From: Wenzhouxiangella limi
GTDB lineage: Bacteria > Pseudomonadota > Gammaproteobacteria > Xanthomonadales > Wenzhouxiangellaceae
Reading direction: 5' to 3'
Assembly (NCBI RefSeq): GCF_010499265.1
Contig: NZ_JAAGSC010000044.1
Span: 155,266 to 219,265 of the forward strand
DNA: 64,000 nucleotides
This document shows, in pieces, positions 20,729 through 30,307 of this stretch. A model generated the notes under the pieces. The model was not told the DNA's origin and made no database searches. It saw only the letters and a list, made by a program, of their open reading frames with translations. The first letter of the stretch is position 1. Each line of letters opens with the position of its first letter. Position numbers and translations under genes: made by a program.

Positions 20729-21337
20729 GTGCCAGCCAAACCCAGCCCCTTCGTCGCCCTGCAATCCGCCGAAAGCCGCCTGGTCGAGGCGCTGCTGGAC
20801 GGGCAGTCGGCCGAGTGGGTGCTTGAATTTGCCCCGGTCACCAGCCCGTCGCCGGAGCTCGGACTGAAACGCTGCCGCGTGCTGTTCAACGCCGAGGGTT
20901 TCTGCTGGCCGTTCCGCTCACCGCTGGACGCGCTGCCGCTGGACAGCGAATCGGTGCCGGCGATGATCCTGCGTCACGCCTGGCAGCCCGGGCGCCCTTG
21001 TGATCCGCTGGACGAAGCGCTGCGGATGCTGCGGCCCGGAGGCTGGCTGATCTCGGTGACCGCCAATCCCTGGCATCGCTCAGCCTGGCAGGAGTTGGGA
21101 CGCCAGGCACTGTGGCTTCCAAGCTGGCCGCAGTTCCAGATGCTGCACGCGCGCCGTCAGCTGACGCTTGGTACCCCGGGGCGCAATTTCTGGCAAGGGC
21201 TGGTGCCGGGGCTGACGCCGGTTCTGGCGCTGCTGGCGAGGAAACCCTCGCGCCCGGCGCGCATCCGGCGGCTGAAGTTTCGCGAGCCGCGGTTCGCCGC
21301 GGCACCCTCCGCGGCCGCCCAGTGCCGGGCGGCATGA
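20729..21337 (+). CDS. YafS-like methyltransferase-fold protein, degenerate
   Basis: A 202-residue protein in the position of yafS, between gloB and rnhA. The C-terminal half of a class I methyltransferase fold is recognisable ([23 protein letters not shown]), but the usual glycine-rich SAM-binding motif I is missing or unrecognisable near residue 30-50, so activity is doubtful. The start is GTG at 20729. Its stop overlaps the rnhA ATG (ATGA). No known substrate. Confidence 0.78.
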   Translation: MPAKPSPFVALQSAESRLVEALLDGQSAEWVLEFAPVTSPSPELGLKRCRVLFNAEGFCWPFRSPLDALPLDSESVPAMILRHAWQPGRPCDPLDEALRMLRPGGWLISVTANPWHRSAWQELGRQALWLPSWPQFQMLHARRQLTLGTPGRNFWQGLVPGLTPVLALLARKPSRPARIRRLKFREPRFAAAPSAAAQCRAA

Positions 21338-21780
21338 GCGAGCCGGTACGAGTCTGGACGGATGGGGCGTGCCTGGGCAATCCCGGACCCGGCGGCTGGG
21401 GTGCCTTGCTGCGCTGGAACGGAACCGAGCGCGAACTGTCCGGCGGTGAGTCAGCGACGACCAACAACCGGATGGAGCTGATGGCCGCCATCCAGGCGCT
21501 GGAAACCCTCAAGCGCCCCTGCGAGGTCCTGGTCACGACCGACTCGCAATACGTGCGCAAAGGCATCAGCGAGTGGATGCGGCAGTGGAAACGAAACGGC
21601 TGGAAAACCTCGGCCAAAAAACCGGTCAAGAACGTCGATCTGTGGCAGCGACTGGATCTGGCGGTTGCCCGGCATCAGGTCCAGTGGGCGTGGGTCAAGG
21701 GCCACAGCGGGCACCCGGAAAACGAGCGCGCGGACCAGCTGGCCAGCGCCGCCGCCCGCCGCGTCATGCCGGGACGCTGA
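21334..21780 (+). CDS. rnhA: ribonuclease HI
   Basis: Degrades the RNA strand of RNA-DNA hybrids. Catalytic residues sit exactly where they do in E. coli: D10, E48, D70 and D134, with H124 in the flexible loop. The basic protrusion ([20 protein letters not shown]) is present. The 148 residues start at the ATG that overlaps the preceding stop; a longer frame upstream is only the overlap with the yafS-like gene. Confidence 0.97.
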   Translation: MSEPVRVWTDGACLGNPGPGGWGALLRWNGTERELSGGESATTNNRMELMAAIQALETLKRPCEVLVTTDSQYVRKGISEWMRQWKRNGWKTSAKKPVKNVDLWQRLDLAVARHQVQWAWVKGHSGHPENERADQLASAAARRVMPGR

Positions 21781-21801
21781 TTGATTCCTGAAGGAGTAAA
21801 A

Positions 21802-22515
21802 GTGCGACAAATCGTTCTGGACACCGAAACCACCGGACTCGAGCACGCCGACGGCCACCGCATCATCGAGATCGGCTGCCTGGAAATCAACGACCGGCGG
21901 ATCACCGAGCGCCACTATCACGTCTATCTCAACCCCGAGCGGGCGGTCGAGAGCGGCGCGCTGCACGTGCACGGCATCACCGACGATTTCCTGGCCGACA
22001 AGCCGCGCTTCGGCGATATCGTCGAGGATTTCCTGGATTTCATCCGCGACGCCGAGCTGATCATCCACAACGCCCCGTTCGACGTCGGCTTCCTCAACGC
22101 CGAACTGGCGCGGCTGGGCAGCACCGAAGCGGTGCGGGTCGAGCAGGTCGCCTCGGTGCTCGATACCGTCGTGCTGGCGCGCGAACTGCATCCAGGGCAG
22201 CGGGTCAGCCTGGATGCGCTGTGCAAGCGCTACGAGATCGACAACTCGCGCCGCGACCTGCACGGCGCGCTGCTCGATGCCGAGCTGCTGGCCGAGGTCT
22301 ACCTGGCCATGACCGGCGGCCAGGTCGACCTGGGGCTGGAACTGGCGGCAGATCCTGCGATCGAGCTCGGCGGTCAGGACCGCGTCGAAATCGACCGATC
22401 GGCGCTGGTGGCGATCTGCCCCAGCGCCGAGGAATTCGCCGCTCACCAGCAGCGTCTGGAATCTATCGCGGCAGCGGCCGGGCATTGTCTTTGGCTGGCG
22501 CAGGATCGCGGCTGA
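21802..22515 (+). CDS. dnaQ: DNA polymerase III epsilon subunit
   Basis: 3'-5' proofreading exonuclease of the replicative polymerase. ExoI motif D7-T-E9, HNAPFDVGFLNAEL for ExoII, and HGALLDAELLAEVY for ExoIII identify a DEDDh nuclease; a C-terminal tail for alpha-subunit binding follows. GTG at 21802 is chosen because GAAGGAG lies 5 nt before it and RQIVLDTETTGL aligns with the E. coli start. It is 21 nt from the rnhA stop. Confidence 0.95.
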   Translation: MRQIVLDTETTGLEHADGHRIIEIGCLEINDRRITERHYHVYLNPERAVESGALHVHGITDDFLADKPRFGDIVEDFLDFIRDAELIIHNAPFDVGFLNAELARLGSTEAVRVEQVASVLDTVVLARELHPGQRVSLDALCKRYEIDNSRRDLHGALLDAELLAEVYLAMTGGQVDLGLELAADPAIELGGQDRVEIDRSALVAICPSAEEFAAHQQRLESIAAAAGHCLWLAQDRG

Positions 22516-22531
22516 ACCGGGCCCGGTTCTT

Positions 22532-23995
22532 TCAGTCTTCTTCCCCGCCCGGGTTGCCGGCGTCGGCCAGCAGCGGGTGCTCGCGGCCCTCCATCCACGA
22601 CAGGATTTCAAAAAAGGTGCGCACGTTTTCGACGAAGTGCACCGGCTCGTAGCCGCGGGCGTAGCCGAACCGGGTTTGCCGGTACCAGCGTTCCTGAGTC
22701 AGCAGCGGCAAATGCTCGCGCACGTCGAGCCAGCGGTCCGGGTCGCCGCCCTGGCGCTGGGTCAGCACGCGCGCGTCCTCGAGGTGGCCATAGCCGATGT
22801 TGTAGGCCGCCAGTGCCAGCCAGAGTCGGTCGGGGTATTCGATGCGCTCAGGGACGCGCTCTAGCATGGTCACCAGGTAACGGGCGCCGCCGTGAATGCT
22901 CTGGGCCGGATCCAGACGATTCTCCACTCCCAGCTGCTGAGCCGTGCGCCGGGTCAGCATCATCACGCCGCGCACGCCGGTGCGCGAGGTCGCTTGCGGA
23001 TCCCAGTGCGACTCCTGGTAGCCGACAGCGGCCAGCAGGCGCCAGTCCAGTCCGGTATCCACGGCAGCCTCCTCGAACCAAGAGCGCAGTTCCGGCAGGC
23101 GATCGCGCACCTGGCGCATGAAGGTAAAAGTGCCGACCGGCTCGTAGGTGTCCAGGTGGTCGTAGTGGCGCTGGCGGACGTCGGCCAGCATGCCGTTCTG
23201 ATCGGCCTGGTAAAAGAATTCGCGCATCTGTTGGGCGAGGGAATCGTCGTGACGCCGCCGCGTTGCCCAGGCCAGCTCCTGGGCGACCGGCAACTCGAAG
23301 GCCTTGCGCACGGCCGGAAAGAAGCGGCGGTTGAGTTCGAAGACGTTGGAATCGAGAATGGTGTAGGTGATGGTCTCCCCGCTGACGGCGTCAAGCAGGT
23401 CCTCAACGCTGGCGTCCGGGTCCTCGCGCAAGCTCACCGCGGGATGATTGCGCGCCAGCCACGGCGCGTAGACGGTGCCGGCGGGAATCACCAGTTCCCC
23501 GTCGCTCAGGTCATCGAGGTCTTCCGGGCGTCGGCTACCGCGCCGATAAACCACCACGGGTCGCACGTTTTCGTAAGCCGGCCCGAAACGCAGCGTCTCC
23601 ATCCGCGCCGGCGTTCGGCTGAAGTTGGCGGCGATGAAGTCTCCGCGGCCGGACTCCAGGGTCGGGATCAGGCTGCCAATGGCGTCGACCGGAATGACCT
23701 CCAGCGGCACGCCGATGCGCTCGGCGAAATGTTGGGCCAGGTCGTACTCGAATCCGGTTTCGCCGTCCGCGCCGATGTAGTAGGTGCTGGCGCCGTTGAG
23801 CGTCAGCATGACCAGAGTGCCCCGGGCCTGAACTTTTTCGACGAAATTCAGCCCGCTGTCGCCGGACACTCCGAACAGCAGGATGACCAGCCCCAGCAGC
23901 ACGCGCCCGGGCCCCGGCCCGCGCGGGCGCCAGCGGCGGTGAGAGGCTGCTGGGCCTTCGTGGGAAGGGTCGATGGCGAGTGACTCTGATTGCAT
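22532..23995 (-). CDS. mltF: membrane-bound lytic murein transglycosylase F (MltF) type
   Basis: Cleaves peptidoglycan with 1,6-anhydromuramic acid formation. Residues 1-50 give a basic N-terminus and one hydrophobic segment (VLLGLVILLFGVSG), not a lipobox. Residues about 60-300 form a solute-binding (SBP_bac_3) domain; about 305-470 form an SLT domain with the catalytic glutamate in YQESHW (near 326). The two-domain order is that of MltF. ATG at 23995 is chosen; a longer frame to 24364 runs against gltX and is not family-like. It converges with dnaQ. Confidence 0.92.
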   Translation of the reverse strand: MQSESLAIDPSHEGPAASHRRWRPRGPGPGRVLLGLVILLFGVSGDSGLNFVEKVQARGTLVMLTLNGASTYYIGADGETGFEYDLAQHFAERIGVPLEVIPVDAIGSLIPTLESGRGDFIAANFSRTPARMETLRFGPAYENVRPVVVYRRGSRRPEDLDDLSDGELVIPAGTVYAPWLARNHPAVSLREDPDASVEDLLDAVSGETITYTILDSNVFELNRRFFPAVRKAFELPVAQELAWATRRRHDDSLAQQMREFFYQADQNGMLADVRQRHYDHLDTYEPVGTFTFMRQVRDRLPELRSWFEEAAVDTGLDWRLLAAVGYQESHWDPQATSRTGVRGVMMLTRRTAQQLGVENRLDPAQSIHGGARYLVTMLERVPERIEYPDRLWLALAAYNIGYGHLEDARVLTQRQGGDPDRWLDVREHLPLLTQERWYRQTRFGYARGYEPVHFVENVRTFFEILSWMEGREHPLLADAGNPGGEED

Positions 23996-24145
23996 GAAAT
24001 ACGCGGTGGTGGCAACACGGTTCCGGACAGTTGCCGTGGCATGCGCGCCAAGGCTTTTGCCGGACGTTATAGCTGATTCGGCCAATCTTCGCTGTGATGA
24101 CAATACGCTAAAATAAAAGGCTTTTCCGCAGGCACGCCATCTTCC

Positions 24146-25573
24146 ATGACCGACGCTTCGTCTCCCATCCGCACCCGCTTTGCACCTTCGCCGACGGGTT
24201 TTCTTCATATCGGCGGCGCCCGCACGGCGCTTTTTTGCCTGCTCGCAGCGCGCGCCACCGGGGGTGAGTTCGTTCTGCGCATCGAAGACACCGACCGCGA
24301 GCGCTCCACGGATGCCTCGGTCCAGGCCATTCTGGACGGCATGGCCTGGCTGGGTCTGGAGCACGACGAAGGGCCGTTCTATCAGAGTCAGCGTCAGGAA
24401 CGCTACCGCGAAGTCATTGATCAGCTACTCGAGGCCGGCCTGGCCTATCGCTGCTACTGTTCGCGCGAGCGGCTTGAGGCGCTGCGGGTTGCTGCCATGG
24501 CGGCCGGCGAGAAACCGCGTTACGACGGTCACTGCCGCGACCGTAAAGACGTCCCGGAGGGGGTCGAGCCGGTGATCCGCTTCCGCAATCCCGATGAAGG
24601 CACGGTGGTTTTCGAAGACCGGGTACGCGGACGGATCGAGATCGCCAACAGCGAGCTCGATGACCTGGTCATCGCGCGCGGTGATGGTACGCCGACCTAC
24701 AACTTTGCCGTGGTGGTCGATGACCTGGACATGAACATCAGCCTGGTCATTCGCGGCGACGACCACATCAACAACACCCCGCGCCAGATCAACCTGTACC
24801 ACGCCCTCGGTGCCGAACCACCGGAGTTTGCCCATGTGCCGATGATCCTCGGCGACGACGGCCAGCGGCTGTCCAAGCGCCACGGGGCGGTCGGCGTCAT
24901 GGCCTGGCGCGAACAGGGTTATCTGCCCGATGCCATGGTCAACTACCTGGCGCGCCTGGGCTGGTCGCACGGCGACCAGGAGGTTTTCTCGCGCCGCCAG
25001 CTGGTCGACTTGTTCCGAATCGAGGACGTCAACCGCAAGGCATCGCGCTTCGATACCGAAAAGCTCAAGTGGCTCAACCAGCATTACCTGCGCGAAGGCG
25101 ACCGCGACCAGGCCGTGTCTGAACTGGCCTGGCACATGGAGCGCGCCGGACTCAATTCGGCAGCCGGGCCACAGCTGACCGATCTGCTGGCCGTGCAGGC
25201 CGAGCGCTTCGATACCGTGGTCGAACTGGTCGAGCAAAGTCGATCGTTTTACGCCGAGTTCGAGGCCTTCGATGCCGGCGCGGCGAAAAAGCATCTTCGT
25301 CCGGTCGCGGCCGAACCCTTGCGCGCGCTGCTGCAGCGGCTGCAGGGCCTGTCGGAGTGGTCACCCGAGCGCCTGCAGGCAGCGGTCCAGGAAACCGCCG
25401 ACGCCCTGGAAATCGGGTTCGGCAAGATCGGCATGCCGCTGCGGGTGGCGCTGATGGGCCACGGCCAGTCGCCGGCCATCGATCAGACCCTGTGGCTGGT
25501 CGGGCGCGATCGCAGCCTGGCGCGGATCGAGCGGGCGCTGGCGTGGATTGCCGAGCGCGCTGCCAATGCCTGA
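24146..25573 (+). CDS. gltX: glutamyl-tRNA synthetase
   Basis: Charges tRNA-Glu. Class I signatures are present: PSPTGFLHIGGART (HIGH-like, 15-28) and LSKRHG (KMSKS-like). The 475-residue length is that of a standard discriminating or non-discriminating GluRS; no paralogue is seen here. A possible -10 (TAAAAT, 24109-24114) lies about 32 nt upstream without a clear -35. Confidence 0.97.
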   Translation: MTDASSPIRTRFAPSPTGFLHIGGARTALFCLLAARATGGEFVLRIEDTDRERSTDASVQAILDGMAWLGLEHDEGPFYQSQRQERYREVIDQLLEAGLAYRCYCSRERLEALRVAAMAAGEKPRYDGHCRDRKDVPEGVEPVIRFRNPDEGTVVFEDRVRGRIEIANSELDDLVIARGDGTPTYNFAVVVDDLDMNISLVIRGDDHINNTPRQINLYHALGAEPPEFAHVPMILGDDGQRLSKRHGAVGVMAWREQGYLPDAMVNYLARLGWSHGDQEVFSRRQLVDLFRIEDVNRKASRFDTEKLKWLNQHYLREGDRDQAVSELAWHMERAGLNSAAGPQLTDLLAVQAERFDTVVELVEQSRSFYAEFEAFDAGAAKKHLRPVAAEPLRALLQRLQGLSEWSPERLQAAVQETADALEIGFGKIGMPLRVALMGHGQSPAIDQTLWLVGRDRSLARIERALAWIAERAANA

Positions 25574-25604
25574 AGCGAGAGCGAGGCCTGCTACACTCGA
25601 GGTC

Positions 25605-26048
25605 ATGAATGCCAGCAAGGTGATCGGAGAAGTCGAGCGTCAATGCCGGGCGCAAGGCCTGCGATTGACGGCGACTCGACGACGGGTGCTGGAAATGATC
25701 CTGGCCGCTGACGGACCGGTCAAGGCCTATGATCTTCTCGATGAGCTCAAGCGCGAGCGTCCGGGTGCCGCTCCGCCCACCGTCTACAGGGCGCTGGATT
25801 TCCTGCTTGAAAACCACTTCATTCATCGGCTGGAGACGCTCAACGCGTTTGTCAGCTGCATCCACCCGGACCACCAGCACCAGGGCCAGTTCCTGATCTG
25901 CGAGCGCTGCCAGACGGTCACCGAAGTACACGACCACAGTCTGATCCAGGCCCTGGACGATGCCGCCCGCGACCACGGTTTCCGGACTCGTCACCAGGTG
26001 CTGGAAATTTACGGGCGCTGCAAGACCTGCCTGGACGCCGGCGGCTGA
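25605..26048 (+). CDS. zur: zinc uptake regulator Zur (Fur family)
   Basis: A 147-residue Fur-family repressor. The winged helix runs over about 10-85 (RLTATRRRVLEMILAADGPVKAYDLL). The dimerisation half has HPDHQHQGQFLICERCQTVTEV and a terminal CKTC; this pattern, with CERC and CKTC, is that of Zur rather than Fur. It would repress zinc-uptake and ribosomal paralogue genes. ATG at 25605 is preferred to an in-frame start inside gltX. Confidence 0.88.
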   Translation: MNASKVIGEVERQCRAQGLRLTATRRRVLEMILAADGPVKAYDLLDELKRERPGAAPPTVYRALDFLLENHFIHRLETLNAFVSCIHPDHQHQGQFLICERCQTVTEVHDHSLIQALDDAARDHGFRTRHQVLEIYGRCKTCLDAGG

Positions 26049-26055
26049 CGGCCGT

Positions 26056-27027
26056 ATGTCCCGCCGGGAGCGCCTCTATCACCTGCACGACATACTGCGC
26101 CAGCGGCGCACGCCGGTTTCGCGTCAGGTGCTCATGGAGGAACTGGGCTGCAGCCAGGCGACCCTGTACCGTCTGATCGCAGAGCTTCGCGACCGCCTGG
26201 GCGCGCCCCTGGAACAGGCGGAAGACGGACGCGGGTTCTATTACGATCGCAGCCTGGCCGGGCATTTCGAACTGCCGGGTCTGTGGATCAGCCCCGAAGA
26301 GCTGCAGGCGCTGCTGATCGCGCGCCACGTGCTCGGCACCGTTCAGCCCGGCCTGCTGGAAGGCGAACTGCTGGGGGTGCAGGAGCGCATCAATCAGCTG
26401 CTGGATCAGCAGGGCCTGGATTTTTCTGCTCAGCCCGAGCGCATTCATATCCGCAAGGATGCCGGCCGGCCCGTGCCCGGGGCGCTTTTTGAAGACGTAC
26501 TGGGCGCCTTGTTCGGACGCCAGCGCCTGCGCATCGAGTACCACGGCCGCCGGCGCGACGACGTCAGCTCGCGCGAGGTCTCGCCCCAGCGCCTGACCAG
26601 CTACCGGGATCGCTGGTACCTGGACGCCTGGTGTCATCGCGCCGAGGGCTTGCGCAGTTTCTCGCTGGAGCGTATTCGCTCGCTCAAGCGCCTGGAAGAG
26701 CCCGCGCGCGAGGTGGATCCCGATGTGATCGGGCGTCAGCTCGATGCCGCTTTCGGGATTTTTTCCGGTCCCGCCGAACACCGGGCCGCGCTGCGGTTCA
26801 GCCCGGAGGCCGCGCGCTGGGCGGCCGAGGAAATGTGGCATCCCGACCAGCGCGGGGCGTGGCAGAGCGACGGCAGCTACGAGCTGGAGTTGCCGTTTGG
26901 GCAGGATCGGGAGCTGCAGATGGAAATCCTGCGCTACGGTGACGATGTCGAGGTGCTGGCGCCCGACTTCCTGCGCAGCGCCGTCCAGCGCGCATTGGCC
27001 TCGGCGCTGGCGCAGTATCGAGACTGA
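26056..27027 (+). CDS. WYL-domain transcriptional regulator
   Basis: A 323-residue protein with an N-terminal helix-turn-helix (MSRRERLYHLHDILRQRRTPVSRQVLMEELGCSQATLYRLI), a central WYL domain (about 150-225, RWYLDAWCHRAEGLRSFSLERI) and a C-terminal WCX domain. WYL proteins sense nucleic acids or nucleotides and regulate DNA damage, CRISPR or metabolic genes. It begins 7 nt after zur, so it may be co-transcribed. The ligand is unknown. Confidence 0.9.
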   Translation: MSRRERLYHLHDILRQRRTPVSRQVLMEELGCSQATLYRLIAELRDRLGAPLEQAEDGRGFYYDRSLAGHFELPGLWISPEELQALLIARHVLGTVQPGLLEGELLGVQERINQLLDQQGLDFSAQPERIHIRKDAGRPVPGALFEDVLGALFGRQRLRIEYHGRRRDDVSSREVSPQRLTSYRDRWYLDAWCHRAEGLRSFSLERIRSLKRLEEPAREVDPDVIGRQLDAAFGIFSGPAEHRAALRFSPEAARWAAEEMWHPDQRGAWQSDGSYELELPFGQDRELQMEILRYGDDVEVLAPDFLRSAVQRALASALAQYRD

Positions 27028-27046
27028 TTGGGGGCGCTTCATTGAG

Positions 27047-27068
27047 CTGTCATATTGACTTGATGCAA
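27047..27068 (+). promoter_or_regulatory. Pho box upstream of phoB
   Basis: CTGTCATATTG followed by ACTTGATGCAA fits one good and one weak PhoB half-site at 11-bp spacing, 37-58 nt upstream of the GTG of phoB. Autoregulation by PhoB is the norm. Confidence 0.6.
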
Positions 27069-27104
27069 TAGCCGGTGAGGAAGTCTGCGAAACAAGGAAT
27101 CGCC

Positions 27105-27796
<692 letters not shown>

Positions 27797-27797
<1 letters not shown>

Positions 27798-29113
27798 TGC
27801 GCAAGGCCTGGCTTGCCGAGGCGTACTTCCTGGCCGGCCTGCTGGCGCTGGCGCTGCTCGGCGGCTGGCTGTTCGGCGCGACCGGGTGGTGGCTGAGCGC
27901 GGCGCTCTTGGCCTTGCTGGGGCGGCATTTTGTCCAACTGCGCAAGCTCGAGCGCTGGCTGGGCAGGGGCCGGCAGCGCAATCCGCCGGAGTCCTGGGGT
28001 ATCTGGGGCGAAGTGTTCGACGACTATTTTCGCCTGCAGAAGCGCTACTACAAGCGCAAGAAAAGACTGGCCAAGGTCATTCGCGAATTCAGAGAGTCGA
28101 CCGCCGCCATGCCGGACGGCTCGCTGGTGCTCGACGGCGAGCATCGCATGCTGTGGTTCAACAGTGCGGCAGAACGACTGCTGTGCCTGTCCTCCAAGCG
28201 CGATCTGGGCCAGCCGCTGGCCAACCTGGTGCGAAGCCCCACCCTGGCGGCCTACCTGGAGGCCAGAGCTTACGACGAGCCGATCATCATCCGCTCGCCG
28301 GCCGACGAGACGCGCAGCCTTTCGGCTCGGCTGATCCCTTACGGTTCCAACCAGTATCTCGCCCTGTTTCGGGATGTCACCAAGATTCTTGGCCTGCAGG
28401 CGATGCGCCGGGACTTCGTCGCCAACGCCTCGCACGAGCTGCGATCGCCGCTCACGGTGCTTGCCGGTTATCTCGAGAGCCTGGCCGAAGATGGCCCCCT
28501 GACCGAAGAATGGCGCGAACCGCTGCAGGAAATGCAGCGGCAAACGCGGCGTATGACGTCCCTGGTCGAGGATCTGCTCGAACTGTCTCGCCTGGAAACC
28601 GAGGACGAGCAGGCCGGTGATCAGTCGGTGGCCGTCCCCGCGATGATTCGGCGAATCTTCGACGATTCGCGGCTGCAGGACAGTTCCGGTCACGATCTGC
28701 ATTTGACCCGATGCGAGCCGGTGAACGTGCTCGGCGCCGAGAACGAACTCTACAGCGCTTTTTCCAACCTGGTGCTCAACGCCATCCGCTATACCCCGGC
28801 CGGGGGGCGAATCGAGGTGAGCTGGTGGCGGGAGGATGACGGCGGCGCCAGCTTCGAAGTCGCCGATGGCGGGATCGGGATCGAAGAGCGTCACCTGCCG
28901 TTCATTACCCAGCGCTTCTATCGCATCGACAGCGCCCGAAGTCGCAGCAAAGGGGGTACCGGACTGGGTCTGGCCATCGTCAAGCACGTGCTCCAGCGCC
29001 ACGGCGCGCGGCTGGAGGTCGAGTCCACGCCCGGGCAGGGCAGCACGTTTCGCTGTCGTTTTCCGGCCGATCGGGTGGTCGTTGTCTCGGCGCCTCCGGT
29101 GGCGCTGAGCTGA
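27797..29113 (+). CDS. phoR: phosphate regulon sensor kinase PhoR
   Basis: Inner-membrane histidine kinase that phosphorylates PhoB at low phosphate. Two hydrophobic segments at about 8-45, a PAS domain at about 95-195, HisKA with SHELRSP (H213) and a HATPase domain with NAIRYTP, DGGIGI and GGTGLGLAIV. The 438 residues fit PhoR. The TGATG overlap with phoB shows translational coupling. Confidence 0.96.
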
Positions 29114-29143
29114 CCTCGTGCCGGCTTGAAGCCCGGGTCGACG

Positions 29144-29176
29144 CTGTAATCAGTCTGTCATGGATCGTCACTAAGC
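29144..29176 (+). promoter_or_regulatory. three-repeat Pho box upstream of pstS
   Basis: Three consecutive 11-mers, CTGTAATCAGT (29144-29154), CTGTCATGGAT (29155-29165) and CGTCACTAAGC (29166-29176), match the direct-repeat layout of PhoB sites. They lie 55-87 nt upstream of the pstS start. Confidence 0.78.
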
Positions 29177-29230
29177 TTGCAAAGAGATAGATTCTGCAGT
29201 TCCCTTACCTTCCCGAAAGGAGCCAAGAAA

Positions 29231-30196
29231 ATGTTTGGAAAACTCTGCACCGCCGGAGTCCTCGGTGCCGCCCTGGCCGCTGGCTCGGTCTTTGCCGAGG
29301 TGGATCCCGATCTGCCCGAGTATGAGCCGGTCTCCGGCATCTCCGGCAACCTGACTTCCATCGGTTCGGACACGCTGAACAACCTCATGACCCTGTGGGC
29401 CGAGGAGTTCCAGGACTACTATCCGAACGTCAATATCCAGATTCAGGGGGCCGGTTCGTCCACCGCCCCGCCGGCGCTGACCGAAGGCACGGCCAATTTC
29501 GGCCCCATGAGCCGTCCGATGCGCTCGTCCGAAATCCAGGCCTTTGAAGACAGCCATGGTTATCCGCCGACCATGGTGGGTACCGCCATCGACGTGCTGG
29601 CGGTCTACGTCAACAAGGACAATCCCATCGAATGCATGACGCTCGAAGAGGTCGATGCGGTGTTTTCCGTCGGTCGTCGCTGCGGCGCGGCCGACAACAT
29701 CACCCGCTGGGGCGAGCTTGGACTGAGCGGCGCCTGGGCCAATCGCGACTTTGCGCTCTATAGCCGCAACGCGGTCTCGGGCACCTACGGCTTTTTCAAG
29801 GACAACGCGCTGTGCGGCGGTGACTTCAAGCCGTCCATCAACGAACAGCCCGGCTCGGCCTCGGTCGTCCAGGGCGTGACCGAATCGCTCAACGGTATCG
29901 GCTATTCGGGTATCGGCTACATCACCTCCGGCGTCAAGGCCATCGATCTCGCGCCGGTCGGCGAAGACAGTTGTTATGCGCCCAATGCGACCAACGCGGC
30001 CACCGGCGATTACCCGCTGTCGCGCATGCTGATCGTGTACGTCAACAAGCACCCGAATCGCGACCTCACCCCGCTGGAGCGAGAATTCTTCCGCATGGTG
30101 CTCTCCAAGCAGGGCCAGGAAGTGGTGGTGCGCGATGGCTATATCCCGCTACCGGCCCCGGTCGCGCTGCGGATTCGAAACGAGCTGGGGATCTGA
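29231..30196 (+). CDS. pstS: phosphate ABC transporter substrate-binding protein PstS
   Basis: Periplasmic phosphate-binding protein. Residues 1-22 form a signal peptide ([18 protein letters not shown]). [34 protein letters not shown] and [12 protein letters not shown] correspond to the phosphate-binding loops of the PstS-like family that is distinct from E. coli PstS in length. ATG at 29231 is chosen for AAAGGAG about 10 nt upstream and the signal peptide. It is controlled by the Pho boxes above and separated from pstC by a hairpin. Confidence 0.93.
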   Translation: MFGKLCTAGVLGAALAAGSVFAEVDPDLPEYEPVSGISGNLTSIGSDTLNNLMTLWAEEFQDYYPNVNIQIQGAGSSTAPPALTEGTANFGPMSRPMRSSEIQAFEDSHGYPPTMVGTAIDVLAVYVNKDNPIECMTLEEVDAVFSVGRRCGAADNITRWGELGLSGAWANRDFALYSRNAVSGTYGFFKDNALCGGDFKPSINEQPGSASVVQGVTESLNGIGYSGIGYITSGVKAIDLAPVGEDSCYAPNATNAATGDYPLSRMLIVYVNKHPNRDLTPLEREFFRMVLSKQGQEVVVRDGYIPLPAPVALRIRNELGI

Positions 30197-30234
30197 TCTT
30201 CGCCTGACCTCACGCGCCAAATCGCGCCTACCTG

Positions 30235-30262
30235 CAGCAGCCCCGGTCTTCCGGGGCTGTTG
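30235..30262 (+). promoter_or_regulatory. stem-loop between pstS and pstC
   Basis: CAGCAGCCCCGG and CCGGGGCTGTTG form a 12-bp stem with one mismatch and a TCTT loop. No T-run follows, so it is more likely an mRNA-stabilising or attenuating structure that keeps PstS abundant relative to PstCAB than a full terminator. Confidence 0.6.
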
Positions 30263-30307
30263 CACAATGGGTCGGGCGGTTGGACATTCTGATCTTTCTG
30301 GCCGACA

